This document shows positions 12,148 to 22,814 of a DNA stretch of 64,000 nucleotides, in pieces; position 1 is the stretch's first letter; every line of letters starts with the position of its first letter. A model generated the notes under the pieces. The model searched no databases, was not told where the DNA came from, and saw only the letters and a program-made list of their open reading frames with translations. Origin of the DNA: Agaricus subrufescens (lineage: Eukaryota; Basidiomycota; Agaricomycetes; Agaricales; Agaricaceae); NCBI GenBank assembly GCA_029945375.1, contig CM057058.1:2294001-2358000 (forward strand), read 5' to 3'. The position numbers were made by a program, and so were the translations under genes.

Positions 12148-12529
12148 GGGTAAGTGAGATCCGAGACAAAAATTATTCTTCGAGATGTAAGGCAACAAGC
12201 ATGTTATTATTATTGAAGCATGTTTGGACCGGAGTACTAGGTGATGGTTACCCGACTGCCTGTGCGCAGTTCGGCCGTGGCAGGAATCCCGCGTGTTAAC
12301 ACATTGCTTTCGAACTAAGTTTGTACGGCACGCAAGGAAACCATATTAGGAATACCATGATATTGACAATCGGAGAGTGGATAAACTGTGTTCGTAATTG
12401 TATCTAAATGCGAGATGATCGAAAGAAATGCACGCGGAAGGAGAAAGATGGACGGGCGAATGTACAGATCGACACGAAAGACATATGGTACAGAATGGCG
12501 ATACATAGCCGAAAGAGATAAAGTATTAA
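12148..12529. other. Intergenic stretch without a recognisable gene
   Basis: This sequence lies upstream of the PAF-acetylhydrolase start and downstream of the F-box gene stop. It has only short frames with no recognisable protein and no obvious repeat or RNA. It probably holds the promoter of the first gene and the terminator of the second. Confidence 0.5.
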
Positions 12530-15063
12530 CTACGAGCGGGTTGGGTTGTTCCCTGGAGGGTGTGTTGGCGGAGACTGGGGGATCTCCTGCGGGTTGCGCC
12601 CGAAGTGGAACACATCTCGCAGCGTCCGCCTCATGTTCCATTGATTCCCCTCAGCGCGAGGGTATACACCGGAGGATGGACCAGCCTGGGTATTCATGTC
12701 CACTAGATTGACACCGTGGTTGACAGGCGTCTCCAGGTCCATCCCTGTAGGTTGTGCATGGCCATCCTCAATATAGTAGATAGGCTCCATGGGTTCTTGA
12801 GGATGCGTATTTTGTCCATGACTCGAACTGGAGGGAGTTTCGATGATTGGAAGCATATCCGTTATCATCTGGTTCCCTTCCACATTTTGACGCCCCCGCC
12901 TGGAAGGGCCAGCAACCGGAATGGCAGTACCATCCTGAATTTGAGCGTTCAGGCGGCTTGTAGCACCGAGGATATTGACGGAAGGAGAAATACTATTTCC
13001 TTGTCGACCAGCACCCACGTTAAACGTGGGGATAGTCACTGCACGAGGGGGCCTATCGCGATTAAACATGAACTCGTGCGCCTGTGGTTGGCTTGACCTG
13101 GTGCGACCTCCATGCTGTACAGTTGCATTTCCAGGGGGTGCACTAGCAGTAGGGGGCGGTCGGTCACCGTCGGTCACTTCAATATCAGGTTCTGGCGTCC
13201 CGTCCTCATTGAATTGTTCATCATAATCATCTTCATATTCCGTATCGTCAGTCCCATTCTCGTTCATGCTATCAAATTGTTCGGTGAGGAAGTTTCGCAA
13301 CTGAGATATGCCCTTTCCAGAAAACACGCAGAAAGCGAGGCGTTGGGCGGTATTAAAGTCCTTAAGCTAATGGTAGCAACGGATATCAAAATTTGAGAAG
13401 GAAAAAAACTCACTCGAGGTGCTTCACGACAGAATGCTTGAAGCTCGGAATTACGGAAGGCGGGAATACCAGTCAGGCTTAAGTGAGTCAATTTGTGTAG
13501 TTTTTGCAATAGGAAGTGAATAGCCATGACAGTGATTTGATCACAATAAGAGAGATGAATTCGTTCCAAGGTAGCATGACGCTCAGCAAGAGCGTATATA
13601 GCTTCGTCGGTCAGATTGTTGACGCGCACAAGACCAACCCGTCTCAATTTTGGTAGCGCGGAAAGCTCAAAGACAGACATATCAGTGAGTAAAGTGCAAT
13701 CTGAGGGGAGATAAGTAAACTTGCGGCTGGTTGCCAATAAAGGAAACGCACTTGCGAAGTCAATATACCTTAGCCTTGTGCAGGATCTAGCGAGGGTACG
13801 GATTGACCGATCGGTAATTTTGTTTGCATGACCAAGATGAAGATAGTGCAGGCATCTGCCTAATTTGCTTATAGCTTCGACCGCTCTATCAGTCAGCAGG
13901 GTACATTTAGATAAGACTAGGTTTCGGATTTTAGGTGCTTGAGTGATGATGCCTTCAATAGCGTCGTCGGTAATCTTGGTACATGCTGTCAAATCCAGCA
14001 TACGGATATTATCGAAAGATCGGTCGAGAACTAGTGGAGGAAGTGACATCGAGGGGTCAACCTTGTTAGCAGGAGAAAAGGGATTGAAATCGGGTAACGC
14101 TCTTTGCGCAATCCTTGGTGGGGCGGGGAATGCATTGTCAGTTAATTCATGACAGTGCGAGAGGCGCATTTCGCGCATATGATGAGAGTATAGCCATAGG
14201 CTACGGACACCGACATCTGTGACTAGAGAACAGAGGTTGAGATCGATTTCGAGCAGTAGTGGGCACGATTTGGCGAGAGTAATGACTGCCTCATCGGTGA
14301 CTGCAGAGACACCACTGAGTTTGACGCGACGGAGGAGGCTACACTGCTGTGCCAGCGCGAGGATACCGGAATCGGTGACTCTGGCGCACCCCGCAAGGTT
14401 GATGCCCTGCAAACGCCTGGAACTGCGTGCAAGACCAACAAGTGCGTGATTGGTGACTTGGGAGCAGTTGGTGAGGTCGATGGCGATAAGGTTTTGGAAA
14501 CGAGATAAAAAGTGTATCAAGAGTTCTCCAGAAACACCTTTGCAGTTGACAAGGGTCAGGCGCTCGAGGCGGTCGCAGTGGAGGAAGTGAAAAAGGGCAT
14601 CATCCTTGAGATATTGGGCGAGATTCAGGAGGTTGAGCCGACGGATGAATCGAGCATAAGTGAAAGTTTGCTCTAATTGTGTCAAGATGGAGCCCATCTT
14701 GACCATTGTTCCGTACTTTGGAAAGTTGGGTTTGTGCCAGAGTAACTCGATGGCACATTCGCACCAAAGCCTAGAGACCCTGATGCAGAAAAGAAGATCC
14801 CGGGGGGCGGTGACGTGTTTGAAAATGTTGATGAGGATTTCCGGAGGGATACGAGCTATGGGAGAGTCATCAGGTGGCAGGGGGGAGAGCAGAGCAGGTG
14901 GTTTGGAGGACCAGGGAGCGGCGACGGGTGCGAGGGGGAGGAGGTGGGAGTCGTGGCCGACGAAGAAGGTCGATTTTCCAGGCTCGTCTTCGTCGCCATC
15001 GTCGGAGAGGGAGGTGTTCGACGGGGCGTAGTGCCTGTACATGGGGAAAGATGGGAAGGGCAT
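12530..15063 (-). CDS. GRR1: Grr1-like F-box/leucine-rich-repeat protein (SCF substrate receptor)
   Basis: Three exons, with introns at 13361-13413 and 13701-13751, give 809 residues. An F-box (residues about 69-115, IARIPPEILINIFKHV) is followed by roughly a dozen cysteine-containing LRRs (for example LAGCARVTDSGILALAQQCS). The order and sequence match fungal Grr1, which recruits phosphorylated substrates such as G1 cyclins to the SCF ubiquitin ligase. The C-terminal quarter is acidic then disordered. The 51-nt intron at 13701-13751 is a multiple of three and has no stop, so reading through it leaves an open frame; splicing gives DFANCTLLTDMSVFEL, which matches the family better. Confidence 0.88.
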
Positions 15064-15148
15064 GCGGAGGCTGGCGCGAGGCTTATGCTGTGACCTCGAT
15101 GACTAAGCAGGTGCTGCTCTGCTGATCCGGGCTCACGCTGCCTCTGCC

Positions 15149-15637
15149 ATGCCGCTCCCTGTCGCTGGCCCTCCAGGTTTCGATGATCGCCTAGCCGAGC
15201 ACCCCATGCCCCCTCCTGGCCCCGATTTCTACCACGCACGCAGACAGCTTTGGCTCGCCCCACGCCCCGGCGGGTCCCCACCCACCCCCCTGCCTGCCGC
15301 TCGTGCAGACCTGGAGGGCCTTTTGCGCACAGAAGAAGCACTGTACACCGACTCACGCTGGCACAAAGGGATTGGCAAGGTCTGGGCCCGCCTGTCCAAG
15401 GGAGCCCATCTTAAGTATAGGCTGCCCATGGATCTTGTAGTATGTCCATTCTAAAAATAGATGTTCATCGCTGAGCCAGCCCAGATCAAGATTGTGCATG
15501 CATCCTGGGTCCGCGACGACACCTGGCCCCTCGGCATGCAGGCACCTGAACCCGATGACGAGCTTCCAGATGGATCTCCATCCCAGGCTGCCGTTCCTGA
15601 ACCCGGACGCGGGGGCCAACTAGTGCTCTCACAATAA
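15149..15637 (+). CDS. Small conserved fungal protein of unknown function
   Basis: Two exons (15149-15439, 15485-15637) with a 45-nt intron encode 147 residues. The protein is Pro-rich at both ends with a central tryptophan-containing block (RWHKGIGKVWARLSKGAHLK...IKIVHASWVRDDTWP). No signal peptide, membrane segment or catalytic motif is seen. The intact splice borders and frame across the intron support a real gene. It is divergent from the Grr1-like gene with 85 bp between starts. I do not recognise a function. Confidence 0.6.
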
Positions 15638-15819
15638 TGTCTGTAACTTTTTTTTGGCGCCAAAATTGTTCTCTCATGAGACTCATGTGGAAACAAAGCA
15701 CTTTTGTACAGATTTCCGTCTCCCGACTCGCCATACCAAGCGATGGCTGTTGGCCGGTGGGCCGCTACGTGCTCTATGAACTTAAGAGACTTTTCGATGT
15801 GGGGCGCGTGGAATACGAC

Positions 15820-16249
15820 TCAAGGCCGTGATGGGGGAGAAACCTGATAATCATTCACAAACTGCTCTGCAAACTATTGAAGCGAGACTTACTAGTATAA
15901 CACCATCGCCTCTCACGAAAAGCATCTCCCATTTCCGTTTTGCCAACTAGGGATTCATAAGCATCTTGAGCTGTAGCTAGCCTCGAGATACCTACATTGA
16001 TAGTTTGATTCGACTCCGTGTCTACAATCATGACGGTTTCCTCGACGTCACTGAGTATGAGATTCATGTGTCCATCGTATGCCTGGATCAAGGTGTTTGT
16101 GAGCCCGGGAAACTGGCCAAGTGCTTCCTTACATGAAGGATGCCCGTCAGCTCCCGATCTCCCCTCAACTTGACAAACACGCGTTCGCTAAGAGATAGTC
16201 TGATCAGGTCAAAGGGCTCCTGGATGCCGGACGCCACCGCGGAGTCCAT
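15820..16249 (-). CDS. LSM3: U6 snRNA-associated Sm-like protein LSm3
   Basis: Four exons (16249-16133, 16082-15996, 15946-15893, 15843-15820) sum to 94 codons (93 residues plus stop). The Sm1 motif reads [29 protein letters not shown] with DVEET, and the Sm2 motif is [11 protein letters not shown]. LSm3 is part of the LSm2-8 ring on the U6 snRNA 3' end and of the cytoplasmic LSm1-7 decapping ring. Length and motifs are canonical. The start ATG is 140 bp from the oppositely oriented U1-C start, so the two snRNP genes probably share a promoter region. Confidence 0.95.
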
Positions 16250-16389
16250 CGTCGTGTTTCCGTGCTTCGTTGGATGAATTCACTTTCAAGTCCAAATCAT
16301 GAGTCACATGATACCTCATATTTTTGAACTCCGAAGCGATCTTATGCGCCAGCTTGAGGTACTGCATCCACGTCGCCAACGCCGCTGCC

Positions 16390-17275
16390 ATGCCTGTGAG
16401 TATATGCACGCTTTTTTTTTGCAGCGGGCTTCTGACTATTTTGCACTGTTGGCTTAGAAACATTACTGTGATTACTGTGATGTTTTTCTAACTCATGACT
16501 CTGCATCAGGTGAGTCGCTAGTTTTCCCAACCAGACATTTCCTGACTTATCTTCATCAGTTCGGAAGGCTCACAATAACGGGCGTAACCACCTTGCAAAT
16601 GTGAGGGATTATTATGCATGTTTGTTGCTCATTTTGCTTCCATCTACGTTTTATTAATGTCTTGTCTGCAGCGTTAGGACACGATAAAGCCCAAAGTATT
16701 ATTGATCAAATCACAGCGGCTTATGAGTCTACAGGTGGTCCTCCGCCCGGTGGCTTCGGGTTTGGTCCCCAGCATCTTGGAGCTCCTCCGCCAAACTTCC
16801 CCCCTCCAGGATTTGGTGGTCCCCCTCCAGGTTTCAATGGTGGTAAGTAGTGATGACATTCGTCGGTGCTCATACTCATGGTGTTACTTCAGGCCGTCCA
16901 CCGTTTCCTCCTGGTCCCGGTGGGTTTCCTCCCATGATGCCCCCAGGTGCGCCGCCGTTCCCTCCTAACGGGATGCCTCCACAAGGAATGCCTCCCCCCG
17001 GTGGCTTCCCCCCTGGTAAGCTTTTTTTCAAGCGTCCTTGCAAAAGTTGCTTAAGAGATCCCTCAGGCGCCCCACCTTTCCCACCTGGCGGGGGTCCCCC
17101 TGGCCCGAATGGTCAACCGCCATTCCCTCCCAACAACCCTAACGCTCCTCCACCAAACAATTTTCCACCTGGTGGGCCACCGCCGGGTCAGCAAGCACCA
17201 CCAGGTGGAGGATCCTCCCCCCCTGGCGGTATGATACATCCTGACCGACTGAGAATGATGAATTCCGGAAGGTAG
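16390..17275 (+). CDS. YHC1: U1 small nuclear ribonucleoprotein C (U1-C)
   Basis: Six exons (16390-16395, 16458-16509, 16560-16619, 16672-16842, 16893-17015, 17067-17275) total 621 nt (206 residues). The first coding exon is only ATG-CCT. Splicing yields MPKHYCDYCDVFLTHDSA then RKAHNNGRNHLANVRDYYA, the U1-C matrin-type C2H2 finger, and LGHDKAQSIIDQITAAYE. The rest is a Pro/Gly/Phe-rich low-complexity tail, as in other U1-C proteins. U1-C stabilises the U1 snRNA-5' splice site duplex. Intron 17016-17066 is 51 nt and open, so retention would not shift the frame. Confidence 0.95.
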
Positions 17276-17510
17276 GCAGGGTTCAACGAATAACATATCT
17301 TGTATACTTCAGTCGGCATCGAGACATTCACATCTGTCGATACCATTTAGTTAATCTTTCCATGATTTTGTTGTACTTCGCGATGCATGAGCATAATAAA
17401 AGTTTGCCGCTCAATTTGTCGAGTCGGCTTGCCAGAAACGAGTAGACGCACGTGCGTGGACCAAGACCCCTGCCACTCGCCTGCCAGGACCGGCGACCGC
17501 CGTCTCGCTC

Positions 17511-17518
17511 TATATATA
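17511..17518 (+). promoter_or_regulatory. TATA-box-like element upstream of VTC1
   Basis: The run TATATATA lies about 34 bp before the VTC1 start codon in a C/G-rich leader. The sequence resembles a TATA element, but this distance implies a very short 5' UTR; function is inferred. Confidence 0.4.
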
Positions 17519-17551
17519 GGATAACCTCTCCCGACCCCATCTCCAAGTGGC

Positions 17552-18169
17552 ATGTCGACTCAACCCCTCCTCCAACGTACTGCCTCCAAGCGCATTGCGC
17601 TTCCCATCCGTGTTGAGCCCAAGGTCTCTTTTGCTAATGAACGGACCTTCCTCTCATGGCTCCATTTTACCGTTGTCCTTGGAGGTCTAGCTGTTGGTCT
17701 CCTGAACTTCGGTGACAAAGTATGCATGTTTCAAGCCTTGTTTGCTATCTCCGATGACGTGACATAACTCTTAGATCGGCAAGATCAGTGCTGCCATGTT
17801 CTCTGTTGTCGGTCAGCCCTTGCCGTTTGAAATGAATACCCACGACTTTTAGGAAGGCTGATTCGTGAACGGGTTTGGTTTATAGCTATGGCAATCATGC
17901 TTTATGCATTGTATACGTACCATTGGCGAGCGGCTTCCATACGTCGTGGTGGACGTGGGCCGTATGATGACAGAGTTGGACCGGTATGGTTCTTTACAAC
18001 CTCGTCAATCTCCTAGTGTATGCTTACTCAAGCAACTCACAGACTATCCTATGCATTGCTTTACTAGGTACGTATCGTGTAATGTTTGTTTGCTGCTATG
18101 GTATCATACTGACTGTTCTTCGCAGTTGCTGTTGTCATAAACTTCGTACTAAGGTTTACCAGTGGTTGA
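17552..18169 (+). CDS. VTC1: Vacuolar transporter chaperone subunit 1 (VTC1)
   Basis: Five exons (17552-17719, 17775-17811, 17886-17983, 18043-18067, 18126-18169) total 372 nt (123 residues). The protein reads [24 protein letters not shown], the conserved entry to the VTC1 domain, followed by three hydrophobic helices and ending [13 protein letters not shown]1 is the small membrane subunit of the vacuolar polyphosphate polymerase complex with Vtc4. No SPX or catalytic domain is present, as expected for Vtc1. The gene is complete. Confidence 0.93.
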
Positions 18170-18305
18170 AGCGCGGCCCGAGGTTACCGTTGGAGATGTC
18201 TGCGCCTTGCGTACTATTTTTCTCATAAGTCCCTGATCTTTGCACTATTGCATTGGCTATGTACTCTGTAGGCTACAGGCTACCACTTGTATTTCAGCTA
18301 TACAT

Positions 18306-20170
18306 CTAACTTCGTTTTTGCCGCTTCGTATTCGGTCTTGATGTATCCACAGAAGATACGGACATGGATCGACGAGACTGGTCACAAAGACGAGTTTCAA
18401 CCAACATGGTAAACAAAATATAGAAAGGGTGATTCACCTGTCTCCGGCTTCCCCTACCGCTTCGCGCGCTTACAACACTTTGCGATCGACTATCTCCGGC
18501 TACCTCCCCTTCAGCCATACCACCATCGAGTTCCATTGTGTCACCTCGAGCATCATCTCCCTCTTCTTCTTTCATCCCAAGCTGAGATTTGAGCACTTGA
18601 ATGTCATAGTCCACTTTATCCACAATCCGTTTCATTTCAATTAGAGCCATCGTAGCCTCGAGAAGTGAGTCGAGCTGCGCCACGGTATCACGCGTTGGCA
18701 TAACCAAACGGGTATGCGAGACACTGAGCTCTGCTAATGCTTGAGTAACCTTGGGAGCGATGGCTGCCTTTGGTACAGGAAGTTTGAAAGAACGTAGATA
18801 TGCGGGCTGGTGAGCCGCCTTGGTTGCAGAAGTTGTGTTTGGAAGTTCTGTCCGTGTGATGCAGTTTTGCGTGTCTGTAAATAAACTTGTCAGTCCAGCG
18901 GTGTAAAAGAACTATCAAGTGGCTATCTATACCAAAGACAGCATTTTTGGCAGGCTGAGGTCTTTTGAGAAGAGGTGCACTGATACTGGTAGAGGGTGGT
19001 GTGGCGGGAGAGTCAGCCTCAAGGGCACCTCTCTTCTTCCTCTTGAGGTCGACGGTGGTACTTTGGCCGAGCGAAGATATGTCATCTTCCACGATATCCG
19101 GTAAGCCAGAATCAACTCCTGCAAGCAATCTAAGGAGGTCCTCTCTCTCCTTCTTGAATCGACGTTCTGTTTGTTCTAGCTTCTTGATTTCGATATAAAG
19201 AGCCTCCTCCTCGGCTACCTGTTCTGGTGTCCTGTTCTCGAGACTCGTAATGTACTTCTTGCGAGTCAGTTCTCGCTCTGGAAGGTGAGGGGTTGAATCA
19301 GACTTTTCTTCAGAATGAGTGTGAAGCATTTCGCACCCTTGTCGAACTGGAAACTTGATAATAGTGCTGCTTTGCTAGCCTCGTCCCCAGCCCACGGTCG
19401 ATTCCTTACAAGCTTGCGACAGACGCTGTAATATCGGTCTTTCAAATCCTTTATATGTCTTTTCAATGAATGCCAGGAATATTATACGACGATACACTCA
19501 CGTCTAATGACCGTGATGGTCCGCCATGGTATTCGTATCGGTCATGAATGACATACCACCTCGCGTCAAAATCTTTGACGACGCTGAAGAGGTAGTCTGT
19601 CTCTTCTTTCGTCCATTCTCTGTCTGTTGAACATGGTAAGCGCTTGGTTAGAATGATGACAGTACCCAAACATGCCTTCGAGAAACCGTGTGTATTCATC
19701 TTGGGAGAATGTATAATCAGTGGTTTGGACATGGTACTTTGCAAAGGGATATTCTGGCATGGAATCAGCAACGCGCATGGCTGAATAACATGTATGTACC
19801 TGCGTTGGGATCTGAGCTGGCTTTGACCCAATGACACAGCTCCAGACCATCTGATCGAGCCTTGTTCTTGAAAGGTCGAGATACCCTTTGGGCAGGCGTG
19901 TTAAGATCCGATGAGGGATATACAAAGACACGGACTGCACCATTTTGTGCGAGCGTCAACTCCGAGATTTGGTTTCTGCTTCAAACGTGGCTTGGAGAGC
20001 TGGGGAGCCAATGTGGGGGTCGAGGGGCCGATGAGCGAGTACAGCTCGCGGGAGATGCCGTCTGGCTTTTTTGCGGCCGACGAGCCCGTGCGCTTCGGCT
20101 GCGATGGGCCGGCAGAGGAGCTCGGTTCGATGGAGAGGGCGCTGCGAATGTCCGCTGCTGAGGCGTTCAT
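18306..20170 (-). CDS. SWC4: SWC4/DMAP1 homologue (SWR1 and NuA4 chromatin complexes)
   Basis: ATG at 20170 (MNASAADIRSALSIEP). The coding segments include SRELYSLIGPSTPTLAPQL, PNAGT, EYPFAKYHVQTTDYTFSQDEY, a SANT-like block (WTKEETDYLFSVVKDFDARW and DLKDRYYSVCRKLV), then KKEREDLLRLLAGV and a C-terminal DMAP1-type helix (LLEATMALIEMKRIVDKVDYD). This order is that of Swc4/Eaf2, shared by the SWR1 H2A.Z remodeller and NuA4 acetyltransferase. Several introns interrupt it; the last (about 18370-18429) is 60 nt and stop-free. The basic tail ends RPNTKRQKRS. It is divergent from the AAA ATPase gene. Confidence 0.9.
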
Positions 20171-20374
20171 GGTCTTGGAGAGGAATGTGCGGTCACGTGT
20201 GCACTTCTTCCCATTGATGTGCCAAATATAGCCCGTGTATCGAGGGCTGCGGCACACAGAGAAATGCTGTTGCGTCGTGAGCGCTTTGTTCGCACCCTGC
20301 GGTGATCTCAGTCCCTGTGGGAACATCTATCCTCACCTCTCTCTCTCCGCAGCGCCCACGACTGCAGCCTCCAG

Positions 20375-22661
20375 ATGGACGATACCTTTGTCAACGTGTG
20401 GCTCAATGGCGACGACCTCACTAGCGAGTCCAAGAAGAAGACTGACTTTCCCCAGTTCTGGTTAGATCAAGGTTAGGCGAATATATCTCAGCAGAAATCC
20501 CTCCTCATTCCAGAGACAGCATCGGCCAGGCACAGTGACCCCAGCCTCATTGGGTGTGTTCGTTGTCTGATCACTAACTACTCTCTGTCTGAATCCCCTT
20601 CGTCAGTGCGGACCACCTTCGAAAGTTGTATCCTAAGCATTCTGTGGTATCGACCGCCGCATACGACCTCAACATTCTGTCTTTCCCTGAACTGACAGCT
20701 ACCCCACTCCCTATCAGTCCCCTGATAACTGACGTATTCTTTGCACCCTTCGCGAGGAACTCCGGCGGTGTTCCCGGTGCATTGGTTGACCAAGTCAAAC
20801 TTGGCGCGTTCCAGGTCGTGTGGCAGGTGAGCCAAATGTTTACCGTAGGCATTCTGTAGTCTGATCTAGCTATAGGGGTCCGAGTTCTTGCTCTATGTAG
20901 CTACTGTGCGTCTCCATTTCAGGTTCCTCTTGAACGCCGGCAGGTTGACCACGTTTGTAGTATCCTGGCCCATACGGGAATGTTATCACTCAGTCGTTCA
21001 TTCTCCACGAGGGCAAGTATCAAAGGCCGTGATAAAACAATAAACCTGACAGAAACTTGAATACAGGACCCGAGGACCCGGCTAGGCTACTTCTCCTCAA
21101 CATTGGAGCGTGGGCTAATGAGCTGCACGATGAAGTCTGGGTCTTCAACCAGGGCTTCTGGAACAAAGATCGTGGTCTCTGGAATGAAATTCAAAAGGCC
21201 GATTGGAAAGACGTCATCTTGAAAGATGAGTTCAAAAAGGGCCTGCAGAAAGATGTATACGGCTTCTTCTCGGCAGAGGAGGTATACAAAAAGCTCGCGG
21301 TACCCTGGAAGGTGAACCACTACCTCTTCTTGTTTGCATGCTTCTAAACTTGCTGTGAAGCGCGGTCTTATTATGTACGGGCCTCCTGGTAAGCTCACTC
21401 CATCAGTTATTTGATGTGGTTATGAAAGAAAGTAGGGAATGGAAAGACGATCAGTGTCAAGGCCATCATGAAGTCCTGTAGCGACAACGGATTTATACCG
21501 CTATACGTAAAGTCCTTCCAGAGTGAGTCCTACTGGTATTTTCCTGTGTCTCTCTACTGATCTTATTAGGTTGGAAGGGAGAAGAAGGCGCCATGGCAGA
21601 TGTATTCGGTCAAGCCCGCCAGCTTGCACCTTCATGCTTGATATTGGAGGATTTGGACAGCCTCATAAACGATCGTAATCGCTCTTATTTCCTCAATCAG
21701 CTTGATGGCCTTGAAGGTAACCATGGACTTCTCATCATCGGCACTACGAATCACTTCGAACGATTGGACCCTGGCTTAAGCTCACGTCCCAGTCGTTTCG
21801 ACCGTAAATAGTAGGTATCTTGTTCGATTCTGTGCATAGCAACCGTTGATTTGAATCCGCAGTCTATTTGATGATCCTGACAATGAGGAACGCGCCTTGT
21901 ATGCTAAATACTGGCAAGACAAACTATCCGGCAACTCTGAAATTGATTTCCCCGATGATCTGATTCCAGTTATTGTCGACTTGACGCCTGGTTTCAGCTT
22001 CGCTTACCTCAAGGAAGCATTGTAAGTAGCACCATCGAAATCCTGAGATGTCATATTGACAAGTTGCGATAGTGTCTCTACCCTTGTGACCTTGGCTAGT
22101 ATTCCTGAGGATAAACCACCTTTCAAAAAGGTACTCAAAGATCAGATCAACGAACTTCGAAAGCAACTCGAGAAAGAGGGACCTGAAGATCCAGGCGACA
22201 CCCCAGCACCCGCCCGGTCCAGCCTTCACCAATTAGAACCCATCCCACCTAGTAGTGGCCATAGCGTACTTTTCCCGTTAGATGCTTCCAGGCATCGTGT
22301 CGTCAAAGGAGATTCACCGAAGAAGCTATTCACTTCCGGTCGAATTGATCGCCCAAATCATATCAAGGCCGCTCCTTTCGATTGGGATGCATTGTCGCTT
22401 TTCGGCGGTGATCGTAATGGAAAACAAAACGCAAGTTCCAAAGCCCAGTCAGGCAATATCAGCGATAGTATACCTTCGCGCAGTCCATTGGATCGTTTGT
22501 ATATATCATCGTTGGATGGCCTAGAAGCATCTGTGGGCAGTAGGGCTTCTCAACGTGAACTACCAACTCCACCGGGACCGCCAGGTATGGGTTGGGAGCG
22601 ATCTACACTCGCCGACTCTACCCTCCCTGGAGCTTTTATGCGATCGCGAGGTCGATTCTAA
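20375..22661 (+). CDS. BCS1-like AAA ATPase
   Basis: The start is ATG 20375 (MDDTFVNVWLNGDD). Multiple exons join through GNVITQSFILHEGPEDPARL and GAWANELHDEVWVFNQGFW to the AAA core. Walker A is MYGPPGNGKT (completed across an intron), Walker B is LILEDLD, followed by IIGTTNHFERLDPGLSSRPSRFD. This is the fungal BCS1-like branch, but I see no N-terminal Bcs1 membrane segment, so a mitochondrial Rieske-assembly role cannot be assumed. The C-terminus (from about 22100) adds a charged coiled coil and a disordered tail. The intron at 21013-21066 has a GC donor. The short intron at 20906-20960 is needed to keep the frame. Confidence 0.85.
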
Positions 22662-22814
22662 GGGCAAGGCAATCTTATAATTTAGTACGATTTTGTATAT
22701 GTGTGCTAAAAATGTACTGTTGATGTTCATGCTATATGGATCGATGACTCAATCAATCCATAACCGACTTATCCTATATCACCCACCACACACACCCCAT
22801 CTTCGGCGAATCCT

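Noticed and set aside
14856..15356. Minus-strand frame of about 166 codons spanning two genes
   Set aside because: It crosses the start of the Grr1-like gene and the antisense of the small unknown gene; its composition is that of a GC-rich shadow frame.
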